64,000 nt of DNA from Terriglobia bacterium (GCA_020073605.1 JAIQEW010000021.1:1-64000), one strand, 5' to 3'; positions 17,145 to 27,617 are shown, counted from the stretch's first letter. Notes: generated from the letters alone by a model not told the origin. Made by a program: numbers and translations.

Positions 17145-18980
17145 ATGACGACGCCGATCCGCAATATCGCCATCATCGCCCATGTGGACCATGGCAAGAC
17201 GACGCTCGTCGACGCCATGCTGCGCCAGAGCGGCATCTTCCGCGAGAACCAGGAACTGGTCACGCGCGTGATGGACTCGAACGAGCTCGAGCGCGAGCGC
17301 GGCATCACGATTCTCGCGAAGAACACGGCGATCACATATCGCGGCACGAAGATCAATATCGTGGACACGCCCGGCCACAGCGATTTCGGCGGCGAGGTGG
17401 AGCGCGCGCTCCGCATGGTGGACGGCGTGCTCGTGCTGGTGGATGCGAGCGAGGGCCCGCTGCCGCAGACGCGCTACGTCCTGCAAAAGGCGCTGGCCGC
17501 CAAGCTGCAACCGATCATGGTGCTCAACAAAATCGACCGGCCCGACGCGCGGCCGGCCGCTGTGCTCGACGAGATCTACGATCTCTTCATCGATCTCGAC
17601 GCCACGGAAGACCAGCTCGATTTCCCGGTGATCTATACGAACGCGAAGACCGGAGTGGCGCACCTCAAAATCGGCGATGATTCGACCACGCTCCTGCCGC
17701 TCTTCGAGCAAATCGTCACTTCCATTCCTCCGCCGGCGGGCGATCCCGACGGCGTGCTGCAAATCCAGGTGACAAACCTCGATTACAGCGATTTCCTGGG
17801 GCGCCTGGCCATTGCCCGCGTCTTCAACGGGACTCTCAAGCGCGGGACGGAAGTGGCGATCTCGAGACTCAACGGAACAATTCAGCCGACGAAAATCACG
17901 AAGCTCTTCACGTTTCGCGGCCTGGACCGGGACGAAGCCGAGGAAGTTGCCGCGGGCGACATCGTGGCCATCGCCGGAGTCGAAGGCATTCAGATCGGCG
18001 AAAGCATCACCGATCTCGCGAATCCCGCGCCGCTCGAGCCTCTGACGATTGACGAGCCGACGCTCGCGATGGTGTTTACGATCAATACGTCTCCGTTCGC
18101 GGGCCGCGAGGGCCAATTCGTCACGTCGCGGGACTTGCGCGCACGCCTCGAAAAAGAGCTGCTGACGAACGTCTCGCTGCGCGTGGAAGACACGGGAGCC
18201 ACCGACGCATTTCGCGTGCTCGGCCGCGGCGAATTACAGCTCGCGATCCTGATCGAGACGATGCGCCGCGAAGGATACGAGCTGATGGTCGGCAAGCCTG
18301 AAATCGTGGTGCGCACCGAGAATGGCCGCCGCCTCGAGCCGCTTGAGCTGCTGGTGGTCGATTGCCCGGAATCCTTCATCGGGATCGTGATGGAATCGCT
18401 CGGCAGCCGCCGCGGCGAAATGAAGAAGATGGTGAACCATCATTCCGGCCGGGTGCGCATGGAGTTCAGCATCCCCTCGCGCGGATTGATCGGGCTGCGC
18501 AGCCAGTTGCTCACGGACACGCGCGGCACCGCGCTCATCCACTCGCTGCTCGAAGGCTGGACCGAATATGCCGGCGACATGGCCATGCGCCTTACGGGAG
18601 CGCTCGTGTGCGATCGGCCGGGCGTCTCGGTTGCCTACGCGATCTGGGGCATCCAGGAACGCGGCGAGATGTTCATCGGGCCGGGCGTGGAAGTCTACGA
18701 GGGAATGATCGCCGGTGAAAATGCCCGCGAAGACGACATGAACGTAAACATCACGAAGGAAAAGAAGCAGACGAATATGCGGTCGTCTTCCGCCGACGAA
18801 GCCATTCGCCTGATCCCCCCGCGCGACATGACGCTCGAAAAAGCCATCGAGTTCATCGCCGACGACGAATACGTGGAAGTCACTCCGAAATCGATCCGCC
18901 TGCGCAAAAAAGTCCTCGACGCAAAGAAGCGCCCCAAGCGGTGGCAGGAAATCCGCGCCAGCGCCGAAACCGCGTCCTGA
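17145..18980 (+). CDS. typA: Translational GTPase TypA/BipA
   Basis: A ribosome-associated GTPase of the EF-G/LepA class involved in stress and low-temperature ribosome assembly. It is 611 residues, the standard length. G1 is HVDHGKTT (13-20), G3 is [17 protein letters not shown]4 is [11 protein letters not shown], and the C-terminal TypA-specific region has [19 protein letters not shown] and a basic terminus. The start at 17145 ([18 protein letters not shown]) matches the family N-terminus; an upstream in-frame GTG would add an atypical Arg-rich extension. Confidence 0.96.
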   Translation: MTTPIRNIAIIAHVDHGKTTLVDAMLRQSGIFRENQELVTRVMDSNELERERGITILAKNTAITYRGTKINIVDTPGHSDFGGEVERALRMVDGVLVLVDASEGPLPQTRYVLQKALAAKLQPIMVLNKIDRPDARPAAVLDEIYDLFIDLDATEDQLDFPVIYTNAKTGVAHLKIGDDSTTLLPLFEQIVTSIPPPAGDPDGVLQIQVTNLDYSDFLGRLAIARVFNGTLKRGTEVAISRLNGTIQPTKITKLFTFRGLDRDEAEEVAAGDIVAIAGVEGIQIGESITDLANPAPLEPLTIDEPTLAMVFTINTSPFAGREGQFVTSRDLRARLEKELLTNVSLRVEDTGATDAFRVLGRGELQLAILIETMRREGYELMVGKPEIVVRTENGRRLEPLELLVVDCPESFIGIVMESLGSRRGEMKKMVNHHSGRVRMEFSIPSRGLIGLRSQLLTDTRGTALIHSLLEGWTEYAGDMAMRLTGALVCDRPGVSVAYAIWGIQERGEMFIGPGVEVYEGMIAGENAREDDMNVNITKEKKQTNMRSSSADEAIRLIPPRDMTLEKAIEFIADDEYVEVTPKSIRLRKKVLDAKKRPKRWQEIRASAETAS

Positions 18981-19024
18981 GCATTTCGTCTCCCAATTCC
19001 TCACCGCCAGAATCCTTCCAATGC

Positions 19025-19077
19025 CCTATTGCTTTCCCATAGGAGCTGTGGCAGTATCTCTATGGGTATCCAATAGG
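19025..19077. promoter_or_regulatory. Probable PadR operator: two inverted copies upstream of padR
   Basis: CCTATTG..CCCATAGG (19025-19043) and CTATGGG..CCAATAGG (19060-19077) are inverted copies of one another, and each half contains a CCTAT/ATAGG palindrome. They lie 14-66 bp before the padR ATG. PadR proteins of this group bind short dyads of this kind and typically repress their own operon. Confidence 0.65.
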
Positions 19078-19090
19078 AGATGACGCGCAA

Positions 19091-19438
19091 ATGGCAAACG
19101 ACAAATCCGACGTCTGGCAAGGAACACTGGCGCTGATGGTGCTGAAGACGCTCGAAGCCATGGGCGAGTTGCACGGCTACGGCATCGCGCGCCGCATCGA
19201 GCAGACCAGCGGCGATCTTCTCTCCGTCAATTACGGCACGCTCTACCCCGCTCTGCTGAAACTCGAGCAGGAAGGTTACATCTCGTCCGAGTGGGGCGTC
19301 TCGGACAATAACCGCAAGGCGAAGTTCTACAAGCTCACCCGCGCGGGACGAAAGCAACTGGAAAAGGAAGCCCGCGAATGGGAGCAGACCACGGCGATCC
19401 TCGCGCGGTTCCTGGCGCCCGGAGAAGTGTCGCGATGA
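19091..19438 (+). CDS. PadR-family transcriptional regulator
   Basis: The 115-residue winged-helix protein has the PadR-like core DVWQGTLALMVLKTLEAMGELHGYGIARRIEQTSGDLLSVNYGTLYPALLKLEQEGYISSEWG and a basic wing (NNRKAKFYKLTRAGRKQLEKE). It is the first gene of the permease array: its stop overlaps the start of the first ADOP gene in ATGA, so the two are translationally coupled. PadR genes are regular leaders of ADOP permeases in Acidobacteria, probably as repressors responding to a lipophilic or cell-envelope signal. A dyad upstream (19025-19077) is the likely autoregulatory site. Confidence 0.92.
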   Translation: MANDKSDVWQGTLALMVLKTLEAMGELHGYGIARRIEQTSGDLLSVNYGTLYPALLKLEQEGYISSEWGVSDNNRKAKFYKLTRAGRKQLEKEAREWEQTTAILARFLAPGEVSR

Positions 19439-22101
19439 GTGCGATGCGAGCATGGTTTGTGCGATTGGGCGGGCTATTCGGCAAGGAGCGGCGTGACCGC
19501 GAGCTGGCCGAAGAGCTGGAGAGCCACCTCCAATTCCACATCGAGGATAATTTGCGCGCGGGGATGACGCCGGTGGAGGCGCGGCGTCAGGCCCTGATCA
19601 AACTTGGCGGGGTCGAGCAGACGAAAGAAAACTACCGCGATCACCATGGCTTCCCGTGGCTGGAATCCCTGCTTCAGGACATCCGATTCGGCCTACGGAC
19701 GCTTCGCAAGAATCCCGGCTTCGTCATCGTTGCGGTTCTCACCCTGGCCCTCGGCATTGGCGCAAATTCGACGATCTTCAGTTGGATCAATTCCACCGTC
19801 TTCAATCCCATTCCGGGAGTGAAACACGCCAATGAGTATGCCGTCCTCTCGACGCATGCCGAACGAGACCAAACCACTATTTCCTATCGTGACTACGTGG
19901 ACCTGCGGGACCGCAACCAGACCTTTTCGACCATCCTTGCGGCCGATCCCACGCCCTTAAGCATCAAGACCAAGGACAAGCCGGAGCGCGCATGGGGCCT
20001 TTGGGTGTCCGAGAATTACTTTGACGCTCTCGGCGTCCGGCCGATTCTTGGGCGAGGCTTTCTGCCAAGCGAAGACACGCAACCTGGCGGCGCGCTGGTT
20101 GCGGTGATCAGCTATCACTTTTGGCAAACGAACTTCGGCGGAGAGCAATCGGTACTCGGTCAGACGATAGAGATCAACCGTCACCCTTTTGAGATTGTCG
20201 GAGTGGCGCCGCGAGAATTTGTAGGCACTCAGACGGGCTTGAGCTATGACCTGTGGATTCCCGTGAAAATGATCGGGGCGCTGTACGGCGAAAGCCTGAA
20301 CCCACTCGAGAAGCGCGATGAAAATTGGTTTGTGTGCACGGGCCGGCTCAGGCCAGGGGTTACCGTGGCACAAGCGCAGGCCGATTTGAACGTGCTCATG
20401 CGGCAAATCGTGGCGCAATTCCCGGACGATCATCGGGGTGATTTCACCGTGACCGTCAGTCCGCTTTGGCGTGCGCCGTTTGGGGCGAATTTTCAGCTCC
20501 ACACGATCCTATTCCTGCTGCTGGCCATCTCCGGAGTAGTGCTACTCCTCGCCTGCGCGAATGTGGCAAATCTGCTGTTGGTGCGGTCGTTCAGCCGCGC
20601 ACACGAAATGGCGATCCGGCTCTCGCTTGGGGCGACGCGCTGGCGGCTGGTGCGCCAGTCGCTCGTCGAAAGCTTGATCCTATCGTCATTTGGCGGCGGC
20701 ATCGCGATGCTTTTCACGTTGTGGACCGCCGGAACGCTGGGCACTTTTGTCCCTCCGACTGCAGAAGTTCCTCTTTCGATAACGGTGAGGGCGGATCGCA
20801 CCGTTTTCGTTGCAACCTTTATCGTTTCGGTCTTCACCGCCATCATTTTCGGAATTTTGCCCGCACTGCGGTCCTCGCGGCAGCAGCCGGCGAGAGTTCT
20901 ACAGGAAGGAACCCGCCGCGCGTCGGGTAGCACACGCAAAGCTCGTCTCTCGAGCGCGCTGGTCGTGGCGCAGTTCGCGATGTCGCTCCTTCTGTTGGTG
21001 TGCGCTGGCCTCTTCATCCGTAGTGCGCGCATGGCGGAACAGTTCAATCCGGGTTTCAACCCACATCACGTTCTGCTCTATGAGTACATTTTCGCCGGGC
21101 TTGCCTATGACGAGAGGTCCGGCAATGAATTCGATCGCCGTCTTTTCGACAAACTTCAAGAGATTGGCGGGGCTGAATCAGCGACGCTGTCCGACTTTGT
21201 TCCGCTTAGCTATCAAGTCCAGACACAATTGATCCAAGCGGAGGGGTACGTTCCACAGGCACACGAGTCAATGAACCTGACATTCGCGAACGTGGGGCCC
21301 GATTTCCTGCGGACGCTGCAGATTCCTCTTGTAGCCGGCCGCGAATTTACGGCTAGCGACAACGGCGATTCGCGGTTCGTTGCCATCGTGAACACGGCTT
21401 TCGCCAATCGCTATTGGCCTCACATGGACGCGGTCGGCAAACAGATTCGCACCAAGTGGCACTCCTTCACCGTAGTCGGCGTGGCCGAAAACATCGACTA
21501 CGACACTCTTGGACAGAGATCGGACCCGTTCGTCTACCTTCCGCTCTTTCAGCAATTCAGCGGGAATGGCGCCATTCTTGTCCGAGTGCCGGGGGATCCC
21601 CTTGCGGCCGCGACCGCTGTGCAGGATGCCGTCCATTCGATCGACGCCGATTTGCCGCTTTTCAATCTCTCGACACTTGATTCGCGCATTGCTCTCCGCA
21701 CAGCTACCCAGCGGATCGCTGGCGTCTTCGTTGGCGGACTCGGAGTCGTAGCGCTGCTGCTCGCCAGTATCGGAATCTATGGAGTCCTCGCCTACACCAC
21801 ACGGCAGCGCACGCAAGAGATCGGCGTTCGTATGGCGCTCGGCGCCCAACCGCGAAGCGTCTTGCTGCTGGTGCTGAGCCAGGGATTGAAGCTCGCAATA
21901 CTCGGCTTAGCGGTCGGTCTTCTAGTGTCGCTGGTACTCACGCGGGCTTTGTCGACCGTGCTTTTCGGCGTCAGCCCGGCCGATCCACTCACATTCGTCG
22001 CGGTCGTCGGAGTCCTGGTCGCCGCTGTGCTGCTGGCCTGCTGGATACCCGCTCGCCGGGCCTCGCGCGTGGATCCGATGGTGGCGCTGCGGTATGAGTG
22101 A
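19435..22101 (+). CDS. ADOP-type ABC transporter permease 1 (MacB/FtsX duplicated)
   Basis: The 888-residue inner-membrane protein has a short amphipathic N-terminal domain (LFGKERRDRELAEELESHLQFH..MTPVEARRQALIKLGGVEQTKE, ~15-65). Two MacB_PCD-FtsX units follow: first TM near NPGFVIVAVLTLALGIGANS, central FtsX helices ~375-520, last FtsX ~770-888 ending RRASRVDPMVALRYE. This is the acidobacterial duplicated orphan permease layout. MacB-class permeases do not pump through the membrane but transmit ATPase-driven motion to periplasmic partners. The start overlaps the padR stop. Confidence 0.92.
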   Translation: MSAMRAWFVRLGGLFGKERRDRELAEELESHLQFHIEDNLRAGMTPVEARRQALIKLGGVEQTKENYRDHHGFPWLESLLQDIRFGLRTLRKNPGFVIVAVLTLALGIGANSTIFSWINSTVFNPIPGVKHANEYAVLSTHAERDQTTISYRDYVDLRDRNQTFSTILAADPTPLSIKTKDKPERAWGLWVSENYFDALGVRPILGRGFLPSEDTQPGGALVAVISYHFWQTNFGGEQSVLGQTIEINRHPFEIVGVAPREFVGTQTGLSYDLWIPVKMIGALYGESLNPLEKRDENWFVCTGRLRPGVTVAQAQADLNVLMRQIVAQFPDDHRGDFTVTVSPLWRAPFGANFQLHTILFLLLAISGVVLLLACANVANLLLVRSFSRAHEMAIRLSLGATRWRLVRQSLVESLILSSFGGGIAMLFTLWTAGTLGTFVPPTAEVPLSITVRADRTVFVATFIVSVFTAIIFGILPALRSSRQQPARVLQEGTRRASGSTRKARLSSALVVAQFAMSLLLLVCAGLFIRSARMAEQFNPGFNPHHVLLYEYIFAGLAYDERSGNEFDRRLFDKLQEIGGAESATLSDFVPLSYQVQTQLIQAEGYVPQAHESMNLTFANVGPDFLRTLQIPLVAGREFTASDNGDSRFVAIVNTAFANRYWPHMDAVGKQIRTKWHSFTVVGVAENIDYDTLGQRSDPFVYLPLFQQFSGNGAILVRVPGDPLAAATAVQDAVHSIDADLPLFNLSTLDSRIALRTATQRIAGVFVGGLGVVALLLASIGIYGVLAYTTRQRTQEIGVRMALGAQPRSVLLLVLSQGLKLAILGLAVGLLVSLVLTRALSTVLFGVSPADPLTFVAVVGVLVAAVLLACWIPARRASRVDPMVALRYE

Positions 22102-22170
22102 GCGGAGAGGGAATATGCGAGCAATACGGGCGTGGTTCCTGCGCGTCGGCGGTTTGTTCGGCAAGCAGCG
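22094..22170 (+). repeat. 77-bp exact direct repeat, copy 1 (5' end of ADOP permease 2)
   Basis: Covers the junction, the ribosome binding site and the first codons of permease 2. It is identical to 24783-24859. The following ~250 bp remain very similar before the genes diverge. Confidence 0.9.
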
Positions 22171-24790
22171 ACGCGACCGCGAGCTTGCCGCGGAGCTTGA
22201 ATGCCACCTGCAAATGCACATTAACGACAACCTCCGCGCCGGGATGACGCCGGAAGAGGCGCGTCGCGATGCCCTTATCAAGCTCGGCGGCGTCGAACAG
22301 ACGAAAGAAAGTGTTCGCGACCGCCGCGGAATCCCGTGGCTCGAATCCCTGCTGCAAGATGTGCGCTTCGGTCTGCGCATGCTGCGCAAGAACCCCGGCT
22401 TCACCGCCGTCGCCGTCCTCACCCTCGCTCTCGGCATCGGCGCCAACACGGCGGTTTACAGCGTGATCGACGGCGCGCTGCTCAATCCAATTCCCTTTCC
22501 ACAGCCGGACCGAATTGTGGACGTACACGCGAGATGGCCGCAATTCCAGAAGGCAATGCTTTCGTATCCAAACTTCCTCGACGTCCAGCGAGAGAACGCC
22601 ACTTTTGAAGGCATCGCCTGCTGGCGTACCGAATCCTTCACACGAACCGGCCTGGGCGATCCCGAGCGCCTCCAGGGCAAGATGGTTTCTGCCAATTTCT
22701 TCTCCCTGCTGGGCATTCGCCCCCTCCTGGGACGCACGTTTCGTGCGGAGGAAGACCAACTCGGCGCCGCGCCCGTCGCGCTGATCGGCGAAGGCTTGTG
22801 GAAACGCCGGTTCGGAGCAGACCCCGAAATCCCCGGCAAAAGCATCACGCTCGACGGCAAGGACTACACGGTCATCGGAGTCGTCCCGTCGGACGTTCAT
22901 CTCTTACGGTTCCGGGGAAGTTTTTTCGACGATGTGTTTCTTCCCGTGGGCCAGTGGGACAACCCTCTCTTGCGGGACCGCCGAAACAGTCTGGGCTTGC
23001 GCACCGTCGGACGCATCAAGGATGGCGTAACTTTTCTTCAGGCCCAAGCGGAAATGGACCGGTTCGGGAAAAGCCTGGCTGCTGCGTATCCAGGCGTCAA
23101 CGACGGATTATCCGTCTGGATTGAACCGCTCAAAGACGATCTCGTAGGCGACATTCGCCCGTCGCTGCTGATGCTTTGGGGAGCAGTCGGTTTCGTGTTG
23201 TTGATCGCCTGCGCAAACGTGGCGAATCTGCTGCTCGCGCGATCGAGCGGGCGAACGCAGGAATTCGCGATCCGCGCCGCGCTCGGCGCCGGTCGAGCCC
23301 GCATCGTGCGCCAACTACTGGTCGAGAGCATTCTGCTCGTCCTGGCCGGAGGCGCCGTCGGAGTCGGGCTGGCAAGCTGGGGCACGCGGGGACTCCTGAG
23401 TATTCTTCCCTCGGCCTTGCCGGCGGTTGCCCGCGTAGGAATCAACTGGCGCGTTCTCTCATTCGCGCTGGGCGTCTCGGTACTGGCCGGCATTCTCTTT
23501 GGCTTGGTTCCGGCACTGAGGTTATCGAAGACGAATCTCCAGGAGGCCCTGAGGGAAAGCGGTCGCGGAAACACCGGGGCGCACCATCGCATTCAGGGCG
23601 CGTTGGTCGCGGGGGAGCTCGGGCTCGCTCTCGTGCTTCTTATCGCAGCGGGCCTGCTGATTCGCAGCCTGGAAAAGGTGTGGGCCGTCAACCCTGGCTT
23701 TGACCCGGAGAACGTTCTGACGTTCAGCGTCAGCTTTTCGTCGGGAATCATGTCCAGTCCCGAAAGGGCGCACGCAGCACTGCATGGACTCGTTGACAGC
23801 GTAGCCGCGATACCCGGGGTGCAGGCCGCGAGCGTCGATCTCGGCGTGCTGCCTTTCGAAGGCGATAGCGAGGTGATCTTCTGGCCCGATGAAAAACCCA
23901 AGCCCGCGAAGATGAATGAACTACCCATAACACTCACCTATTTCGTGGGGGCCGACTATTTTCAGGCCATGCGAATTCCGCTGATGCGCGGCCGCGCGTT
24001 CATGCCAACGGACGATCTCACGGCTCCGCCGGTGGTCGTTGTGGACGAGGACCTGGCGAACAGCATCTTCCCCGGCGAGGACCCCATCGGCAAACGGCTG
24101 CATTTTGGCACAGGCCCCAGCCAGGAGATCGTTGGAGTCGTCGGCCACGTAAGACAATGGGGTCTCGGCACCGATCCGAAGGGGGCAACGCACTACCAAA
24201 CCTACTGGTCTTTTCAGCAGCTCGCCGGGCCGTTTCTGCCAATCGCAGCGAGCACAACGTACGTCGTCGTGCGCTCTGCAAGGTCGCCGGCGAGTCTGAT
24301 AGACCCTATCCGCCGGGGAATTCATGCGATTGACGGCAATGCTCCTCTGTACGACGTGCGAACGATGCGCGAAATCATGGCGGCATCTCTGGCCGAGAGG
24401 CGATTCTCAATGGTTCTGCTGGGGGTGTTTGCAACCATCGCGCTTTTGCTCGCGGCCATCGGCATCTACGGCGTCGTTTCCTACTTGGTGGCCCAGCGGA
24501 CGCATGAAATCGGAATCCGGATGGCTTTGGGCGCCCGGCCAGGCGACGTTCTTCGCATGGTACTTAGCCGAGGAGGAAAAATGGCTCTGGTTGGCATCGC
24601 GTTGGGGCTCGCCGCGTCACTCGCTCTGACCCGGCTGATGGCGACAATGCTGTTCGGCGTGAGCGCCACCGACCCAATTACGTTTGCCGGCGTGGTTGCG
24701 ATTCTTCTCGGCGTCGTTTTGCTCGCGTGCTGGATTCCCGCGCGGCGGGCGATGCGCGTCGATCCCATGGTGGCTCTGCGTCATGAGTGA
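22115..24790 (+). CDS. ADOP-type ABC transporter permease 2
   Basis: 891 residues with the same architecture as its neighbours: N-terminal helix-rich domain (MRAIRAWFLRVGGLFGKQRRDREL), periplasmic MacB_PCD, FtsX helices in two sets, terminal RRAMRVDPMVALRHE. The ATG at 22115 is preceded by GGAGAGGG, so it is preferred over the in-frame ATG at 22094 that overlaps the previous gene. The first 77 bp from 22094 are identical to those of permease 3, while the periplasmic parts differ, suggesting different cargoes. Confidence 0.92.
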   Translation: MRAIRAWFLRVGGLFGKQRRDRELAAELECHLQMHINDNLRAGMTPEEARRDALIKLGGVEQTKESVRDRRGIPWLESLLQDVRFGLRMLRKNPGFTAVAVLTLALGIGANTAVYSVIDGALLNPIPFPQPDRIVDVHARWPQFQKAMLSYPNFLDVQRENATFEGIACWRTESFTRTGLGDPERLQGKMVSANFFSLLGIRPLLGRTFRAEEDQLGAAPVALIGEGLWKRRFGADPEIPGKSITLDGKDYTVIGVVPSDVHLLRFRGSFFDDVFLPVGQWDNPLLRDRRNSLGLRTVGRIKDGVTFLQAQAEMDRFGKSLAAAYPGVNDGLSVWIEPLKDDLVGDIRPSLLMLWGAVGFVLLIACANVANLLLARSSGRTQEFAIRAALGAGRARIVRQLLVESILLVLAGGAVGVGLASWGTRGLLSILPSALPAVARVGINWRVLSFALGVSVLAGILFGLVPALRLSKTNLQEALRESGRGNTGAHHRIQGALVAGELGLALVLLIAAGLLIRSLEKVWAVNPGFDPENVLTFSVSFSSGIMSSPERAHAALHGLVDSVAAIPGVQAASVDLGVLPFEGDSEVIFWPDEKPKPAKMNELPITLTYFVGADYFQAMRIPLMRGRAFMPTDDLTAPPVVVVDEDLANSIFPGEDPIGKRLHFGTGPSQEIVGVVGHVRQWGLGTDPKGATHYQTYWSFQQLAGPFLPIAASTTYVVVRSARSPASLIDPIRRGIHAIDGNAPLYDVRTMREIMAASLAERRFSMVLLGVFATIALLLAAIGIYGVVSYLVAQRTHEIGIRMALGARPGDVLRMVLSRGGKMALVGIALGLAASLALTRLMATMLFGVSATDPITFAGVVAILLGVVLLACWIPARRAMRVDPMVALRHE

Positions 24791-24859
24791 GCGGAGAGGG
24801 AATATGCGAGCAATACGGGCGTGGTTCCTGCGCGTCGGCGGTTTGTTCGGCAAGCAGCG
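24783..24859 (+). repeat. 77-bp exact direct repeat, copy 2 (5' end of ADOP permease 3)
   Basis: Identical to 22094-22170. It includes the shared GGAGAGGGAAT ribosome binding site and the codons for MRAIRAWFLRVGGLFGKQ. Confidence 0.9.
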
Positions 24860-27479
24860 GCGCGACAGCGAGCTCGCCGCGGAGCTTGAATGCCACCTGC
24901 AAATGCACGTCGCGGATAATCTGCGCGCCGGGATGACGCCGGAAGAGGCGCGCCGCAATGCGCTCATCAAGCTCGGCGGCGTCGAGCAAACCAAAGAGAA
25001 CTACCGCGAGCGCCGCGGTTTCCCCTGGCTCGAGTCGCTGCTTCAGGACGTCCGCTTCGGCCTCCGAATGCTGCGCAAGAATCCCGGCTTCACCACGGTC
25101 GTCGTTCTTACGATGGCACTAGGAATTGGAGCAAACACCATCATCTTTAGTATGGTGAATGGTTTTCTTCTCACCCCACTCTCCGTGCGCCGCCCTGAAC
25201 AAATCACTGCGCTCGCAATTCAACAGAAAAACGTTCCTGTGGGGGTGTCCGGATTCTCGTATCCCGAGTTCATTGATTTTCGCAACCAAACCGATGCCTT
25301 CTCCGACGTTTTTGCGAATGTCATAAGTACGGTCGCGCTCAGGGCCGACGACCGAACGGATCAACTGTCAGTTTCCTATGTCTCGGCAAATTTCTTTGCT
25401 GCACTTGGTTTGAGGCCCGCTTTCGGTCGGTTGATTCTCCCCGGCGATGGCGAAGTGTTCGGCCAGCCACCTCTCCTTGTTCTCGGGTATTCCTTCTGGC
25501 AGAAGAGATTCGGCGGCGATAACGACGTCGTGGGCAAGCAGGTCCGCATAAGCGGAAGAGCGGCCACGATCATCGGTGTAGCACCGAGAGATTTCCGCGG
25601 GATGTTTTCCCCTTTTGAGATAGACGGGTATCTGCCGCTGGGCGCGGTCGCTATGGAAGAATCTTCGGACCATTTTACGCTCGATCGCGGACAGCGGCGA
25701 ATCTTAGCGTTCGGACGACTAAGGCCTGGTGTGAGTGTTCCCAAAGCGCAAAACTCTCTCGATGTGATCGCCTTGCGGCTGGCTGGACAGTATCCAGCGA
25801 CGGACGCTGGAATCCGCGTGCGCGTGATTCCAGAGAAACGCGCTCGACCACAGCCATATGCGAACGACATCTTTATCGTGATCGGCGTCTTGTTTCTAGT
25901 GTTCGCAGGATTGATCTTGCTGCTGGCTTGTATGAACGTTACCAATGTCGTCCTCGCGCGGGCGCTGGTCCGCCAGCGCGAGATAGCCGTTCGCGCTGCG
26001 CTGGGCGCTGTCCCTAGTCGTCTGATTCGTCAGATGCTCACCGAAACTCTTCTGCTGGCGCTCCTCGGAGGCGTCAGTGGACTTGCCTTGGCAGGTTTGA
26101 CGAATCGCTTGGCTCCTTCCGTGCACTTTCCAAATTTTCCCTTACGCCTAGACTTTGCTTTTGATTGGCGCGTCTACATGTATGCTTTCGCGGCCGCAGT
26201 TTTCGCCGGGATCGTCTCCGGCCTGCCGCCTGCCTTGCGTGCCTCTCGTGCCGATGTGAACTCCGTGCTGCGCGATGAGGGACTGACCCGCGGAGGTAAG
26301 CACCGTCTCCATAGCGATTTGGTCATCGCGCAAATTGCCTGTTCGTTGACGCTGTTGATTACCGCCGGCCTCTTTGTCCGCAGTCTGGAGCACATCGAAG
26401 GAACCTATCTGGGTTTCAATCCCGACCACGTTCTGAATTTGATTACGGATCCCTCTCAAGATGGTTACGACCATGCGCGTACCGTGGAATTCTATCGTGA
26501 ACTCGAAGACCGCATCCGAGCGCTGCCTGGAGTTCAGGCGGCCAGCCTTGCTGGGAGCGTGCCGATTGGATCGTTTCCCGCGAGGACACCGGTCCTTAGC
26601 GAATCTCAACCCGCCGACCCGAACCGCCAGCCTCCTTCAATCCTGTACAACACTATCGATCCAGGGTATTTCGAGACGATGGGAGTGCCTCTTCTTCGAG
26701 GCCGCGGTTTCACCGAAGGTGACAACGAAACGGCGCCGCCAGTGGCGATCGTGAACGAAACGATGGCCAGGAAATTCTGGCCTCACCGGGATCCCATTGG
26801 CGAGAGGTTCAGGATGAAAAACGCGACGGGTCCTCTCGTTGAGATCATAGGTGTTGCGCGGGATGGAAAGTACCAAACGGTGGCCGAAGACTTTCAGCCC
26901 TACTTCTATGTTCCCCTCGCACAAAATTACGTTTCGAGAAGAGTGTTGGAGATCCGCTCTCGTGTTCCGCCCGAATCGCTCGCGGCCCAGGTGCAACGGG
27001 AAACACACGCTATTGCTCCCGATGTTTCAATCGTTGATTTGCGGACGATGAAACAGTCTCTGGAGGGAGGCACAGGCTATTTCGTTTTTCGACTCGGAGC
27101 ATCCCTTGCCGTGCAGATGGGACTTGTGGGCCTGCTTCTCGCAGTGGTGGGAGTCTATGGGGTGGTGTCGTTTGCGGTCAACCAACGAACCCACGAGATT
27201 GGCATTCGCATGGCGCTTGGCGCAAGTCCACAGGATATTTTGGTACTGGTCTTGCGGCGAGGAGTCGTGCTGGTTATCGCGGGCGTGCTCGTCGGATTGA
27301 TCGCTTCATGGGCCCTTGGCCGCACGATCAGCCATGTATTGGTTGGAGTCAGTTCGACCGACCCGGTTGTATATGCCGCCGCCACGGTCATGTTGTCGTG
27401 CGTCGCGTTGCTCGCGTGCTGGATCCCCGCGCGGCGGGCGATGCGCGTTGACCCAATGGTGGCATTGAGGTATGAATAA
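24804..27479 (+). CDS. ADOP-type ABC transporter permease 3
   Basis: 891 residues. The N-terminal domain is nearly the same as permease 2 (MRAIRAWFLRVGGLFGKQRRDSELAAELECHLQ). It is followed by LLQDVRFGLRMLRKNPGFTTVVVLTMALGIGANT, two periplasmic domains and two FtsX sets, ending RRAMRVDPMVALRYE. The start is fixed by the same GGAGAGGG element. The open frame extends upstream into permease 2 (24684), but that is not used. Codon choice in the middle is somewhat more AT-rich than in its neighbours. Confidence 0.92.
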   Translation: MRAIRAWFLRVGGLFGKQRRDSELAAELECHLQMHVADNLRAGMTPEEARRNALIKLGGVEQTKENYRERRGFPWLESLLQDVRFGLRMLRKNPGFTTVVVLTMALGIGANTIIFSMVNGFLLTPLSVRRPEQITALAIQQKNVPVGVSGFSYPEFIDFRNQTDAFSDVFANVISTVALRADDRTDQLSVSYVSANFFAALGLRPAFGRLILPGDGEVFGQPPLLVLGYSFWQKRFGGDNDVVGKQVRISGRAATIIGVAPRDFRGMFSPFEIDGYLPLGAVAMEESSDHFTLDRGQRRILAFGRLRPGVSVPKAQNSLDVIALRLAGQYPATDAGIRVRVIPEKRARPQPYANDIFIVIGVLFLVFAGLILLLACMNVTNVVLARALVRQREIAVRAALGAVPSRLIRQMLTETLLLALLGGVSGLALAGLTNRLAPSVHFPNFPLRLDFAFDWRVYMYAFAAAVFAGIVSGLPPALRASRADVNSVLRDEGLTRGGKHRLHSDLVIAQIACSLTLLITAGLFVRSLEHIEGTYLGFNPDHVLNLITDPSQDGYDHARTVEFYRELEDRIRALPGVQAASLAGSVPIGSFPARTPVLSESQPADPNRQPPSILYNTIDPGYFETMGVPLLRGRGFTEGDNETAPPVAIVNETMARKFWPHRDPIGERFRMKNATGPLVEIIGVARDGKYQTVAEDFQPYFYVPLAQNYVSRRVLEIRSRVPPESLAAQVQRETHAIAPDVSIVDLRTMKQSLEGGTGYFVFRLGASLAVQMGLVGLLLAVVGVYGVVSFAVNQRTHEIGIRMALGASPQDILVLVLRRGVVLVIAGVLVGLIASWALGRTISHVLVGVSSTDPVVYAAATVMLSCVALLACWIPARRAMRVDPMVALRYE

Positions 27480-27617
27480 TGCACAAAATACGCACTATTA
27501 GGCGCCGCTCTAGAGCACGGGGCGTACTCGCTGCGGCGGACTTTTGGCGAGGTACGCCGTGAGCATCATCTGGCGGACGAACTTCACGGCCACCTGCAAA
27601 CGCACACGGAGGACATC

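Noticed and set aside
16803-18116. 437-codon minus-strand frame overlapping typA
   Set aside because: Shadow of typA with low-complexity Arg/His/Leu composition.
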